Under the pieces are notes generated by a model. That model did no database searches and had not been told where the DNA came from. It saw only the letters and a list, made by a program, of their open reading frames with translations. Position numbers and translations under genes: made by a program. From Sphingomonas sp. BK345 (lineage in GTDB: Bacteria; Pseudomonadota; Alphaproteobacteria; Sphingomonadales; Sphingomonadaceae), in the NCBI RefSeq assembly GCF_014193845.1, contig NZ_JACHZX010000010.1:1-64000 (forward strand): DNA of 64,000 nucleotides, written 5' to 3'. Positions 7,997 through 16,623 of this stretch are shown here, one piece after another; within the stretch, counting starts at the first letter, position 1, and each line of letters starts with the position of its first letter.

Positions 7997-9168
7997 GCCG
8001 CCGCCTCCGTCCGCGTCATCTTGAGCTTGCCGCCCTGCACCGCGAAGCCGAGCCGCCCTTCGACCAGGTCGAGCGCGTCGTGACCGAACTGGTCGTAGCG
8101 CCACCCCTGCAGGATCTGCAGCCCGTTGCGCTGCCCCGCCGCCAGCGCCTCGAGCTCGTCGCCGCGCGCGAGCAGCCGCGGCGCGACGTCGATGTCGCGC
8201 GCGCGGATCTTGAGCAGCAGCTTGAGCAGGTCCGCCACCAGCGCGCCCTCGCGCCCGAGCCCGGGCTTGCGGTCCTCGCGCGGCGGCAGCTCCGCCTCGG
8301 GCAGCGGCCCGGCCGATTCGATCGCCGCCATCAGCCGCGCGCCGATGTCGTTGCCCGCCCAAGTTTGCGACAGGCCGCGCACCTTGGCGAGATCGACCTG
8401 CTTGCGCGGCGGGTGGCTGGCGAGGTCGGCGATCGTCTCGTCCTTGACGATGCGGCCGCGCGGCAGGTCCTTGGCCTGCGCCTCGAGCTCGCGCCAGCGC
8501 GCGATCGCCTTGAGCCGGCCGAGCACCTCGGGCTTGCGGCTCGACACGCGGACGCGCTTCCACGCCACGTCGGGGTCGTTGGCGTAATTGGCGGCGTCGG
8601 CGAGCCGCTCCATCTCCTGGTCGAGCCACGCGCCGCGGCCGGTCTTGCGCAGCCGCTCCAGCATCTTGGGAAAGATCGCGGCGAGATGCGTGACGTCGCC
8701 GATGGCATATTCGATCTGGCGCGCGTCGAGCGGGCGGCGCGCCCAGTCGGTGAAGCGCGCGCCCTTGTCGACCGGTATGCCGAGCCAGCTGTCGACGAGG
8801 TTGGAATAGCCGATCTGCTCACCCTGGCCGAGCGCCATCGCCGCCACCTGCGTGTCGAACAACGGGTGCGGAGTCTTGCCGGTGAGATTGTAGATGATCT
8901 CGATGTCCTGCCCGCCGGCGTGGAAGACCTTGAGCACGTCCTCATTGTCGACCAGCAGGGAGAGCAAGGGGGCGAGGTCGATGCCCGCCGCCATCGGATC
9001 GATCGCGGCGGCTTCCTCGGTGTCGGCGATCTGGATGAGGCAGAGCTCCGGATAGTAGGTGCTCTCGCGCATGAACTCGGTGTCGACCATCACATACGGC
9101 GCCTCGCTGAGGCGGGTGCAGAGATTGGCCAGCGTCGCGCTGTCGGTGATCAGGGGGTGAACGTGCAT
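7993..9168 (-). CDS. rnd: Ribonuclease D
   Basis: A 391-residue 3'-5' exoribonuclease that trims tRNA precursors. DEDD-type residues are visible: Asp29 and Glu31 (VDTEF), the Asp of HAGGQDIEI, and the Asp of YAIGDVTHL. One HRDC domain follows in the C-terminal half. Transcribed divergently from aspS across a 173-base gap, and coupled downstream to the I78 inhibitor gene. Length and motifs are normal. Confidence 0.96.
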   Translation of the reverse strand: MHVHPLITDSATLANLCTRLSEAPYVMVDTEFMRESTYYPELCLIQIADTEEAAAIDPMAAGIDLAPLLSLLVDNEDVLKVFHAGGQDIEIIYNLTGKTPHPLFDTQVAAMALGQGEQIGYSNLVDSWLGIPVDKGARFTDWARRPLDARQIEYAIGDVTHLAAIFPKMLERLRKTGRGAWLDQEMERLADAANYANDPDVAWKRVRVSSRKPEVLGRLKAIARWRELEAQAKDLPRGRIVKDETIADLASHPPRKQVDLAKVRGLSQTWAGNDIGARLMAAIESAGPLPEAELPPREDRKPGLGREGALVADLLKLLLKIRARDIDVAPRLLARGDELEALAAGQRNGLQILQGWRYDQFGHDALDLVEGRLGFAVQGGKLKMTRTEAAA

Positions 9169-9341
9169 AAGCGCCTGCCCATAGCCGGGCAGGCGCGGGT
9201 TGACAAAGAGGGTAATGACGCGAGAGGGCGGCGACCATCCGACAACCGCCGTCGCGGCGCGTCGAAGGCCGCCGTGCCGTCGCTTCCCGCGGCGCCGGCG
9301 CCCGGAGCGAAGCGCGGCGCCGTAGCCAGAGTTTCCGCCCC

Positions 9342-11165
9342 ATGCACGCCTATCGCTCCCACACCTGCGCCGCGCTGACCGCCGACGACGCGGGCCAGAC
9401 CGTCCGCCTCTCGGGCTGGGTGCATCGCAAGCGCGACCATGGCGGCGTGCTCTTCGTCGACCTGCGCGACCATTATGGCGTCACCCAGATCGTCGCCGAC
9501 AGCGACTCGCCCGCGCTCGCGCTGCTCGAGAGTGTGCGCGTCGAGTCGGTGGTGACGATCGATGGCGAGGTGAAGCGCCGCAGCGAGGCGACGGTGAACG
9601 GCGCGCTCGCGACCGGCGAGATCGAGGTGTACGCGCGCGCCGCGACGGTGCAGAGCGCCGCGGCCGAGCTGCCGATGCCCGTCTTCGGCGACGCCGAGTA
9701 TCCGGAGGAGATCCGGCTGCGGAACCGCTACCTCGACCTGCGCCGCGACAAGCTCCACGCCAACATCATGCTGCGCTCGAGCGTGATCGCCTCGATCCGG
9801 CGCCGCATGGTGGACCAGGGCTTTACCGAGTTCCAGACGCCGATCCTGACGGCCTCGTCGCCCGAGGGCGCGCGCGATTATCTGGTGCCGAGCCGTGTTC
9901 ACCCCGGCAAGTTCTACGCGCTGCCGCAGGCGCCGCAGATGTTCAAGCAGCTGCTGATGGTGGCGGGCTTCGACCGCTATTTCCAGATCGCGCCGTGCTT
10001 CCGCGACGAGGACGCGCGCGCCGATCGCAGCCCGGGCGAGTTCTACCAGCTCGACTTCGAAATGAGCTTCGTCACGCAGGACGACGTCTTCGCCGCGATC
10101 GAGCCGGTGCTGCACGGCGTGTTCGAGGAGTTCGCGAACTGGCAGGGCAAGGGTCGGACCGTCTCGGCGCTGCCGTTCCGCCGCATCCCGTACCGCGAGT
10201 CGATGCTCAAGTACGGCAACGACAAGCCCGACCTGCGCAATCCGCTGATCATCAGCGACGTCGGCGAGCAGTTCGTCGGCTCGGGCTTCGGTCGCTTCGC
10301 GTCGATCGTCGAGGCCGGCGACGTGGTGCGCGCGATCCCGGCGCCCAGCACCGCCGACAAGAGCCGCAAGTTCTTCGACGACATGAACGCTTGGGCGCAG
10401 GCCGAGGGCTATGCCGGGCTCGGCTACGCCACCCGCAAGGCGGGCGAGTGGGGCGGCCCGATCGCCAAGAATCACGGCGAGGAGAAGATGAACGCGCTCG
10501 CCGACGCGCTTGGCCTGGGGCCGGACGACGGGCTGTTCTTCGCCGCGGGCAAGGAAGCGCAGGCGGCCAAGCTCGCCGGGCTGGCGCGCACCCGCGTCGC
10601 CGACCAGCTCGGGCTGATCGACACGTCACGCTTCGAGTTCTGCTGGATCGTCGATTTCCCGATGTTCGAGTATGACGAGGACAACAAGAAGGTCGACTTC
10701 AGCCACAATCCCTTCTCGATGCCGCAGGGCGAGCTGGATGCGCTGGAGACCAAGGACCCGCTCGATATCCTGGCCTATCAGTATGATATCGTCTGCAACG
10801 GCATCGAGCTGTCGTCGGGCGCGATCCGGAACCATCGTCCGGACATCATGTACAAGGCGTTCGAGATCGCGGGCTATACCAAGGCCGACGTCGACACCAA
10901 CTTCGCCGGCATGATCAACGCCTTTAAGTTCGGCGCGCCGCCGCACGGCGGGTCGGCGCCGGGGATCGATCGGATCGTGATGCTGCTCGCCGACGAGCCC
11001 AACATCCGCGAGGTGATCGTCTTCCCGATGACGCAAAAGGCCGAGGACCTGATGATGGGGGCGCCCAGCTTCGTCTCGGCCAAGCAGCTCAAGGAGCTGA
11101 ACATCAAGGTCACCGCCGAGCTGCCGAAGGACAAGGACGCGCTGGTGGCGCCCGCGGCGGGGTGA
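9342..11165 (+). CDS. aspS: Aspartyl-tRNA synthetase
   Basis: A 607-residue class II synthetase that charges tRNA-Asp. It has the N-terminal OB-fold anticodon domain (VRLSGWVHRKRDHGGVLF near residue 23), motif 2 with FRDEDARADR, the inserted bacterial GAD domain in the middle, and motif 3 with GIDRIVMLL near the C terminus. Single gene, strong match to the bacterial type. Whether it also charges tRNA-Asn cannot be told without knowing if gatCAB and asnS are present. Confidence 0.98.
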   Translation: MHAYRSHTCAALTADDAGQTVRLSGWVHRKRDHGGVLFVDLRDHYGVTQIVADSDSPALALLESVRVESVVTIDGEVKRRSEATVNGALATGEIEVYARAATVQSAAAELPMPVFGDAEYPEEIRLRNRYLDLRRDKLHANIMLRSSVIASIRRRMVDQGFTEFQTPILTASSPEGARDYLVPSRVHPGKFYALPQAPQMFKQLLMVAGFDRYFQIAPCFRDEDARADRSPGEFYQLDFEMSFVTQDDVFAAIEPVLHGVFEEFANWQGKGRTVSALPFRRIPYRESMLKYGNDKPDLRNPLIISDVGEQFVGSGFGRFASIVEAGDVVRAIPAPSTADKSRKFFDDMNAWAQAEGYAGLGYATRKAGEWGGPIAKNHGEEKMNALADALGLGPDDGLFFAAGKEAQAAKLAGLARTRVADQLGLIDTSRFEFCWIVDFPMFEYDEDNKKVDFSHNPFSMPQGELDALETKDPLDILAYQYDIVCNGIELSSGAIRNHRPDIMYKAFEIAGYTKADVDTNFAGMINAFKFGAPPHGGSAPGIDRIVMLLADEPNIREVIVFPMTQKAEDLMMGAPSFVSAKQLKELNIKVTAELPKDKDALVAPAAG

Positions 11166-11183
11166 GGGCGTTCAGCTAGACAT

Positions 11184-11273
11184 GTTCCCCGGCGAAGGCC
11201 GGGGCCCAGTTGGGCCGGCCGTGGTGAGTTCCATTTACGGCCCCCGACTGGACCCCGGCCTCCGCCGGGGAAC
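11184..11273. repeat. Inverted dispersed repeat, second family
   Basis: Left half at 11184-11213 (GTTCCCCGGCGAAGGCCGGG) and right half at about 11241-11273 (inverted, CCCCGGCCTCCGCCGGGGAAC-like) can form a long GC-rich stem. It lies between the convergent aspS and carbonic anhydrase genes. The sequence family differs from 84-176 and 7539-7635. Possible terminator; this role is inference. Confidence 0.65.
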
Positions 11274-11318
11274 AGAAGAGGGTGGAGGTGCCCGCTCCCG
11301 CGATCACCCCCGACCCGA

Positions 11319-11948
11319 TCACGCCGGCTCGAAGTGGCCGTCCTCCTGCAACACGCGCAGCTTGCCGTCGGCGATCGCGAAGACCGCGCCGTGCAGCCGC
11401 AGCTTGCCCGCCTCGACCCGCTCCTGCACGAACGGGAAGGTCATCAGGTTCGCGAGCGAGACCTTGACGCCCTCCTGCTCGAGCGCGGTCTGGCCCTCAG
11501 GCCCCTGGCCGTGCTCGTGGATCACCTTCTCGCGCGCGTCGTCGAGCAGGTCGATCCACGCCGCGACGAAGCCGCCATGGCCCGGCTCGGCCTGCTTGAG
11601 GTCGCCGGACAGCGCCGCCTTGACGCCGCCGCACGCGCCGTGGCCGAGCACCAGCACCTCCTCGACCTGGAGCACGGTGACCGCGAACTCGAGCGCGGCC
11701 GAGACGCCGTGGCGCCCGCCGCCGGTCTCGAACGGCGGCACCAGCGCGGCGACGTTGCGCACCACGAACACCTCGCCCGGGCGGCTGCCGAAGATCGTGG
11801 CGGGATCGACCCGGCTGTCCGAGCAGGCGATCACCATTACCTTGGGCGACTGGCCGCTGGCCAGCTCGGTCCAGCGCTCGCGCTCCTCCAGCCACTCGTT
11901 GCCGCGAAAGCGATAGTAGCCCTCGACCATATCGTTAAACTTGCTCAT
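11319..11948 (-). CDS. Beta-class carbonic anhydrase
   Basis: Hydrates CO2 to bicarbonate in the cytoplasm. The 209-residue product has the zinc ligands and catalytic dyad of the beta class: Cys42, Asp44 and Arg46 in ACSDSR, then His and Cys in LGHGACGG. Length matches the CynT/Can type. It is divergent from lipA with only 54 bases between starts, so the promoters overlap. No cyn genes are near, which argues for the housekeeping Can role. A weak AT-rich stretch upstream could be a promoter. Confidence 0.95.
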   Translation of the reverse strand: MSKFNDMVEGYYRFRGNEWLEERERWTELASGQSPKVMVIACSDSRVDPATIFGSRPGEVFVVRNVAALVPPFETGGGRHGVSAALEFAVTVLQVEEVLVLGHGACGGVKAALSGDLKQAEPGHGGFVAAWIDLLDDAREKVIHEHGQGPEGQTALEQEGVKVSLANLMTFPFVQERVEAGKLRLHGAVFAIADGKLRVLQEDGHFEPA

Positions 11949-12002
11949 TCGTCAGTTACCCTTCCGTTGTTTCGGGGACTGCCAGCCGCTATCTGCGACG
12001 GC

Positions 12003-12923
12003 ATGAACGAGATGACTCCGCTTCCGGCTCCAGCACGCCAGCGCAAGCCCGACTGGATTCGCGTCAAGGCGCCCACCAGCGAGGGCTTCGCCGCCACGCG
12101 CGCGCTGATGCGCTCGAAGAGCCTCACCACCGTGTGCGAGGAGGCCGCCTGCCCGAACATAGGGGAGTGCTGGACCAAGAAGCACGCGACCGTGATGATC
12201 CTGGGCGACACCTGCACGCGCGCCTGCGCCTTCTGCAACGTCAAGACGGGCATGCCGCGCGCGGTCGACCCGATGGAGCCGCAGAACGTCGCCGACGCCG
12301 CCGCGCAGATGGGCCTGGAGCATATCGTCGTCACCTCCGTCGACCGCGACGACCTGCCCGATGGCGGCGCGCGGCAGTTCGTACGGGTGATCGAGGCGAT
12401 CCGTCGCACCAACCCGACGACGACGATCGAGATCCTCACACCCGATTTCCGCAACAAGCACGAAGCCGCGGTGGAGGCCATCGTCGCGGCGCGCCCAGAC
12501 GTGTATAATCACAATCTGGAAACCGTGCCGCGGCTGTACCCGACGATCCGGCCAGGCGCGCGCTATTATGCGTCGATCCGGCTGCTCGAGAGCGTCAAGA
12601 AGCTCGATCCGTCGATCTTCACCAAGTCGGGCATCATGCTCGGGCTCGGCGAGGAGCGGCTCGAGGTCCACCAGGTGATGGACGACATGCGCTCGGCCGA
12701 CATCGATTTCCTGACGATGGGCCAGTATCTCCAGCCGACCCCGCGCCATGCCAAGGTGGCCGAGTTCGTGCCCCCCAAGGCATTCGACGCCTATGCCGCG
12801 ATCGCGCGCGCAAAGGGATTCCTGCTGGTGGCGTCGTCGCCACTGACGCGGTCGAGCTATCACGCGGGGGACGACTTTGCGAAGATGCGGGCAGCGCGCG
12901 AGGCGAAGCTTGCCCAAGCATAG
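12003..12923 (+). CDS. lipA: Lipoyl synthase
   Basis: Radical-SAM enzyme that inserts two sulfurs into octanoyl groups on lipoyl domains. The 306-residue product has the auxiliary cluster cysteines Cys45, Cys50 and Cys56 (CEEAACPNIGEC), the radical-SAM cluster Cys71, Cys75 and Cys78 (CTRACAFC), and the C-terminal RSSYHA block with the third auxiliary ligand serine. The start ATG at 12003 (MNEMTPL) gives the family N terminus; Met at 12012 is an alternative. The end overlaps the next gene by 14 bases. Confidence 0.97.
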   Translation: MNEMTPLPAPARQRKPDWIRVKAPTSEGFAATRALMRSKSLTTVCEEAACPNIGECWTKKHATVMILGDTCTRACAFCNVKTGMPRAVDPMEPQNVADAAAQMGLEHIVVTSVDRDDLPDGGARQFVRVIEAIRRTNPTTTIEILTPDFRNKHEAAVEAIVAARPDVYNHNLETVPRLYPTIRPGARYYASIRLLESVKKLDPSIFTKSGIMLGLGEERLEVHQVMDDMRSADIDFLTMGQYLQPTPRHAKVAEFVPPKAFDAYAAIARAKGFLLVASSPLTRSSYHAGDDFAKMRAAREAKLAQA

Positions 12924-13404
12924 CGAGACCCGCCGGCTGCCCTACAGCCCCGAGCAGATGTTCGACCTGGTCGCGGACGTGCGCCGCTACCCCGAGTTCC
13001 TGCCCTGGGTCACTGCGATGCGCGTGCGCCGCGACGGCGATAGCGAGACGCTTGCGGACATGATCGTCGGCTTCAAGGGGCTGCGCGAGACCTTCACCTC
13101 GAAGGTGGCCAAGGCGCGGCCGGACACGATCCGCGTCGAATATGTCGACGGGCCGTTGAAGTACCTCCACAACGACTGGCGCTTCCGTCCCGACGGCGAG
13201 GGCGGCTCGCTGGTCGACTTCACCGTCGACTTCGCCTTCAAGAACCGCATGTTCGAGATGCTCGCCGGGCAGGTGTTCGGCGTTGCGCTACGCAAGATGA
13301 TCGGCGCCTTCGAGGAGCGCGCGCGCGCGCTCTACGGCGACTCGGTCGCGGGCTCCTCGTCGGGCTCAGGCAGCAGCAGTTCCAGCGCGCACAGCGCCGC
13401 CTGA
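12910..13404 (+). CDS. RatA/COQ10-like START-domain protein
   Basis: A 164-residue polyketide-cyclase/START-fold protein. Alphaproteobacterial members are related to COQ10, which binds ubiquinone, and to the RatA toxin, which inhibits ribosome assembly. The signature SPEQMFDLVADVRRYPEFLPW is near residue 10 (I give it as family signature only up to DVRRYPEFLPW). The TTG start at 12910 gives LPKHSETRRL; the longer frame from 12877 lies inside lipA. A Ser-rich tail follows the fold, and its last 73 bases overlap cinA head-on. Ubiquinone binding is favoured over toxin because there is no antitoxin next to it. Confidence 0.85.
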   Translation: MPKHSETRRLPYSPEQMFDLVADVRRYPEFLPWVTAMRVRRDGDSETLADMIVGFKGLRETFTSKVAKARPDTIRVEYVDGPLKYLHNDWRFRPDGEGGSLVDFTVDFAFKNRMFEMLAGQVFGVALRKMIGAFEERARALYGDSVAGSSSGSGSSSSSAHSAA

Positions 13405-13868
13405 AGCCGCACCCCGGCGCGGCCGAGGTCGCCGAAGAAGCGCTTGTCGGCGACCACGTTGGCGGGATCGCCCGCGCGCTCGGCGCGCGCGAACACGACC
13501 GTGCCGACCGGCTTCTTCTCGGTCCCGCCGCCCGGCCCTGCGACGCCGGTGATCGCTACGGCGACGTCCGCCGCGGACTGCGCCAGCGCGCCCTGCGCCA
13601 TGCTCCACGCCACCGCGATCGAGACCGCGCCGAAGGTGTCGAGCACGTCGCCGCTCACCCGCAGCTGGCGCTGCTTTGCCTCGTTGGAATAGGTGATGAA
13701 GCCCGCGTCGAAGACGTCGGACGAGCCCGCGATCTCGGTCAGCGCGGCGGAGACGAGCCCACCGGTGCAGCTCTCCGCCACCGCGACGCGACGCCCGGCA
13801 GCGCGATTGGCCTCGATCACGCGGCGCGCCGCGTCGACCAGTTGCTGGGGGAGCACGTCGTCGCTCAC
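13332..13868 (-). CDS. pncC: CinA-type nicotinamide-nucleotide amidohydrolase
   Basis: Deamidates NMN to nicotinate mononucleotide. This 178-residue protein is the stand-alone C-terminal CinA (PncC) domain, without the N-terminal MoaB-like domain. Visible blocks are AESCTGGLVSAALTEIAGSS near residue 31, TYSNEAKQRQL and GVAGPGGGTEKKPVGTV. It is the last gene of ispDF-(hypothetical)-cinA and starts in an ATGA overlap. Its 3' end runs 73 bases antisense into the RatA/COQ10 gene. Confidence 0.93.
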   Translation of the reverse strand: MSDDVLPQQLVDAARRVIEANRAAGRRVAVAESCTGGLVSAALTEIAGSSDVFDAGFITYSNEAKQRQLRVSGDVLDTFGAVSIAVAWSMAQGALAQSAADVAVAITGVAGPGGGTEKKPVGTVVFARAERAGDPANVVADKRFFGDLGRAGVRLQAALCALELLLPEPDEEPATESP

Positions 13869-14404
13869 CGTCCGGTCACCGCGGCGCAGACCGGCAGGTC
13901 GGGGATGGCGTCGCGCTTGCCCTTGTTCTTCTCGCCCTTGAGATATTGCAGCGTCGCGACGACGATGCCCGCGGTGTTGCGCGCCGGCAGCGGCTCGAGC
14001 AGCGTCACGAGCCGGTCGAGCGTCCCGCAGTCGCCGGGCTGGATCCGCCCGGTGATCTGCGGCGCGAAGAGCGAGGTCAGCATTGGGCGCGCATAGTCGC
14101 TCAGCAGCAGCAGTTCCACCGCCGGGTCGCTGAGCTTCGCGATCGCGGTGCGCGCCGCTGGCCAGGCGAGGTCGGCCTCGCGATCATACTTCGCGAGCAG
14201 GGCGCTGTCCGATTTCCGCAGCAGGCTGGAGGCGGGCAGCGCGGCACAGACGCGGCCAGCGTCGCGGATGATCTCGGGCAGGGCGACCAGCGCGATCGAC
14301 TCGGCGTCGGTGCTCGATAGGCAGCGGTCCTGCGCGGCGGCGGGAGGCGCGGCGAGAAGCGCGACGCCGGCCAGTGCCGCGGCGAGCGAGGGGAGGCGGT
14401 TCAT
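13865..14404 (-). CDS. Exported protein of unknown function
   Basis: A 179-residue protein. The first 25 residues form a clean signal peptide ending in PPAAAQ, so the mature part is periplasmic. Two short Cys-containing segments (QDRCLS at the mature N terminus, PGDCGT later) could make a disulfide. The rest is helical and Leu-rich. It sits between ispDF and cinA with ATGA overlaps on both sides. I do not recognise a named family. Confidence 0.75.
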   Translation of the reverse strand: MNRLPSLAAALAGVALLAAPPAAAQDRCLSSTDAESIALVALPEIIRDAGRVCAALPASSLLRKSDSALLAKYDREADLAWPAARTAIAKLSDPAVELLLLSDYARPMLTSLFAPQITGRIQPGDCGTLDRLVTLLEPLPARNTAGIVVATLQYLKGEKNKGKRDAIPDLPVCAAVTGR

Positions 14405-15528
14405 GCGTCCAGTCCGCCCGGCAGCGTCACGGTGGCGACCGCTTGCGCGGCGATCCCCTCGCCACGTCCGGTGAAGCCGAGTCGCTCGGTAGTGGTCGCT
14501 TTCACGCTGACTCGATCGGTCGACAGCCCGAGAAGTTCCGCGATCCGCGCCTGCATTGCAGCGCGATGCGGGCCGATCTTGGGCGCTTCGCACATCAACG
14601 TGAGGTCGACGAAGGTGACGCAACCCCCGCGCGCCTCGACCAGCGAGCGCGCGTGCGCGAGAAACTGTCCCGATTCGGCACCGCGCCATCGCGGGTCGCT
14701 TGGAGGAAAATGCGTGCCGATGTCGCCCGCCGCGATCGTGCCGAGAACTGCGTCGGTGATGGCGTGGAGCGCGACGTCGGCGTCGCTGTGGCCGGAGAGA
14801 CCTTGGTGGTGCGGGATGAGCACGCCGCCCAGCCACAGCTCTTCGCCGTTCTCGAGCCGGTGAACGTCGAAGCCGCTCGCCGAGCGGGTTTCCGTGCCGA
14901 CGCGCGCCGCCGCGGCGGCGAAATCAGCGGGGTAGGTGATCTTGTCGAGCATCATGTCCCCTTCGACCTGCGCCACGCTCAGCCCGAGCGCGCGCACCAT
15001 CTGCGCGTCGTCGGTCGCCGCGCCGCCATCCCACTCCGCATGCGCGCGCACCAGTGTGGCGGCGTCGAACGCTTGCGGCGTCTGCACGCGCGCGAGCGTC
15101 TCCCGCGCTACCGTAGCACCGTCCGCCGCTACCAAGGTATCGGCGACGGGCAGCACCGGAATCGCGCCCGGTGCGTCGGCCAGCGCGGCGAGCAGCCGGT
15201 CGACGACCGCATGGGGCACGAACGGCCGTGCCGCGTCATGCACCAGCACGCGCGTCGCGCCCGCGGCAGCGTCGAGCCCCGCGCGCACCGAGTCGCGCCG
15301 CTCGATACCGCCGATCGCCCATTCGGCGCCGGGCACCGCCGCCGCGAGCAGCGCCTGCTGCCCCGCGCCGATCACGACGATCACGCGGTCGATCGCGGGG
15401 TGCGCCGACAGCGCGGCATGGCTCCACGCGATCATCGGCCGACCCGCGACGAGTGCATATTGCTTGGGCGCGGCGCTGCCGCTGCGCGAGCCGCTGCCGG
15501 CGGCGACGATGAGGGCGACCGTGGTCAT
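14401..15528 (-). CDS. ispDF: Bifunctional IspD/IspF isoprenoid enzyme
   Basis: The 375-residue chain fuses two non-consecutive steps of the methylerythritol phosphate pathway. Residues 1 to about 215 are the cytidylyltransferase IspD (VALIVAAGSGSRSG loop at residues 4-17, VHDAARPF). About 216 to 375 are the cyclodiphosphate synthase IspF (SGFDVHRLENG with metal Asp/His, then GHSDADV). The fusion is well known in alphaproteobacteria. Start ATG 15528 faces dusB divergently with 81 bases between starts. First gene of the ispDF-exported protein-cinA chain. Confidence 0.96.
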   Translation of the reverse strand: MTTVALIVAAGSGSRSGSAAPKQYALVAGRPMIAWSHAALSAHPAIDRVIVVIGAGQQALLAAAVPGAEWAIGGIERRDSVRAGLDAAAGATRVLVHDAARPFVPHAVVDRLLAALADAPGAIPVLPVADTLVAADGATVARETLARVQTPQAFDAATLVRAHAEWDGGAATDDAQMVRALGLSVAQVEGDMMLDKITYPADFAAAAARVGTETRSASGFDVHRLENGEELWLGGVLIPHHQGLSGHSDADVALHAITDAVLGTIAAGDIGTHFPPSDPRWRGAESGQFLAHARSLVEARGGCVTFVDLTLMCEAPKIGPHRAAMQARIAELLGLSTDRVSVKATTTERLGFTGRGEGIAAQAVATVTLPGGLDA

Positions 15529-15609
15529 GGCGGCGCGCCCTAGCCGCTCCGCGCCGAGCTTGCCAGAGCGGTGCGCGTCGACTACCTGCCCATTTTTCGA
15601 GCAGCAGCG

Positions 15610-16623
15610 ATGAATCAGCCTCTTCCCTCCCGGCTCACGCCGATCCGCATCGGTGAGGTGAGCGTCGACCAGCCGGTCGTGCTCGCGCCGATGACCGGTG
15701 TCTCCGACCAGCCGTTCCGTACCTTGGTGCGGCGCTACGGGTCGGGGCTCAACGTCACCGAGATGATCGCGAGCCAGGCGGCGATCCGCGAGACGCGCCA
15801 GTCTCTGCAGAAGGCGATGTGGCACGTTTCGGAGGAGCCGGTGTCGATGCAGCTGGTCGGCTGCACCCCGCACGAGATGGGCGAGGCGGCGCGACTGGCG
15901 CGCGACAAGGGTGCCGCGATCATCGACATCAACATGGGCTGTCCGGTGCGCAAGGTCACGAACGGCGACGCCGGCTCGGCGCTGATGCGCGACCTCGGGC
16001 TCGCCGCGGCGATCGTCAAGGAAGTGGTGCGCGCGGTCGACGCACCGGTGACGCTCAAGATGCGGATGGGCTGGTGCCACGACAGCCTCAACGCGCCCGA
16101 GCTGGCGCGCATCGCGGAGGACCTCGGCGTCCGCATGGTCACGGTCCACGGCCGCACCCGCAACCAGATGTACAAGGGCAACGCCGACTGGGGCTTCGTC
16201 CGCTCGGTCAAGGAGGCCGTCTCGATCCCCGTGATCGTCAACGGCGACATCTGCGGGATCGACGACGCCGAGACCGCGCTGGCCCAGTCGGGCGCGGACG
16301 GCGTGATGATCGGCCGCGGTGCCTATGGGCGGCCATGGCTGCTCGGCCAATTGATGCACTGGTTCGCCACCGGCGAGCGCCGGCCCGACCCGACGCTCGA
16401 CGAGCAATATGCAGTGATCTCAGAGCATTATGAGATGATGCTGAGCCACTACGGCATCGTCACCGGCGTCAACATGGCGCGCAAGCACATCGGCTGGTAC
16501 ACCAAGGGGATCCACGGCTCGGCTGAGTTCCGCAACGCGGTGAACCAGGAGCCCGATCCCGAGCGGGTCAAGACGATGCTCGCCGACTTCTACGCGCCGC
16601 ACCGGATGCGGGACGCCGCGTGA
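15610..16623 (+). CDS. dusB: tRNA-dihydrouridine synthase
   Basis: FMN-dependent reduction of uridines in the tRNA D loop. The 337-residue product has the TIM-barrel opening VVLAPMTGVSDQPFR, the catalytic-cysteine loop DINMGCPVRK, and FMN-binding VHGRTR and IGRGAYGRPW segments. The start ATG at 15610 (MNQPLPS) is preferred over one 39 bases upstream because it matches the family N terminus. It overlaps the GTG of ntrB, repeating the dusB-ntrBC arrangement found in many alphaproteobacteria. Confidence 0.96.
   Translation: MNQPLPSRLTPIRIGEVSVDQPVVLAPMTGVSDQPFRTLVRRYGSGLNVTEMIASQAAIRETRQSLQKAMWHVSEEPVSMQLVGCTPHEMGEAARLARDKGAAIIDINMGCPVRKVTNGDAGSALMRDLGLAAAIVKEVVRAVDAPVTLKMRMGWCHDSLNAPELARIAEDLGVRMVTVHGRTRNQMYKGNADWGFVRSVKEAVSIPVIVNGDICGIDDAETALAQSGADGVMIGRGAYGRPWLLGQLMHWFATGERRPDPTLDEQYAVISEHYEMMLSHYGIVTGVNMARKHIGWYTKGIHGSAEFRNAVNQEPDPERVKTMLADFYAPHRMRDAA

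Noticed and set aside
12910..13404. RatA-RatB toxin-antitoxin system
   Set aside because: No RatB-like gene beside it; the START protein next to lipA is a conserved housekeeping arrangement.
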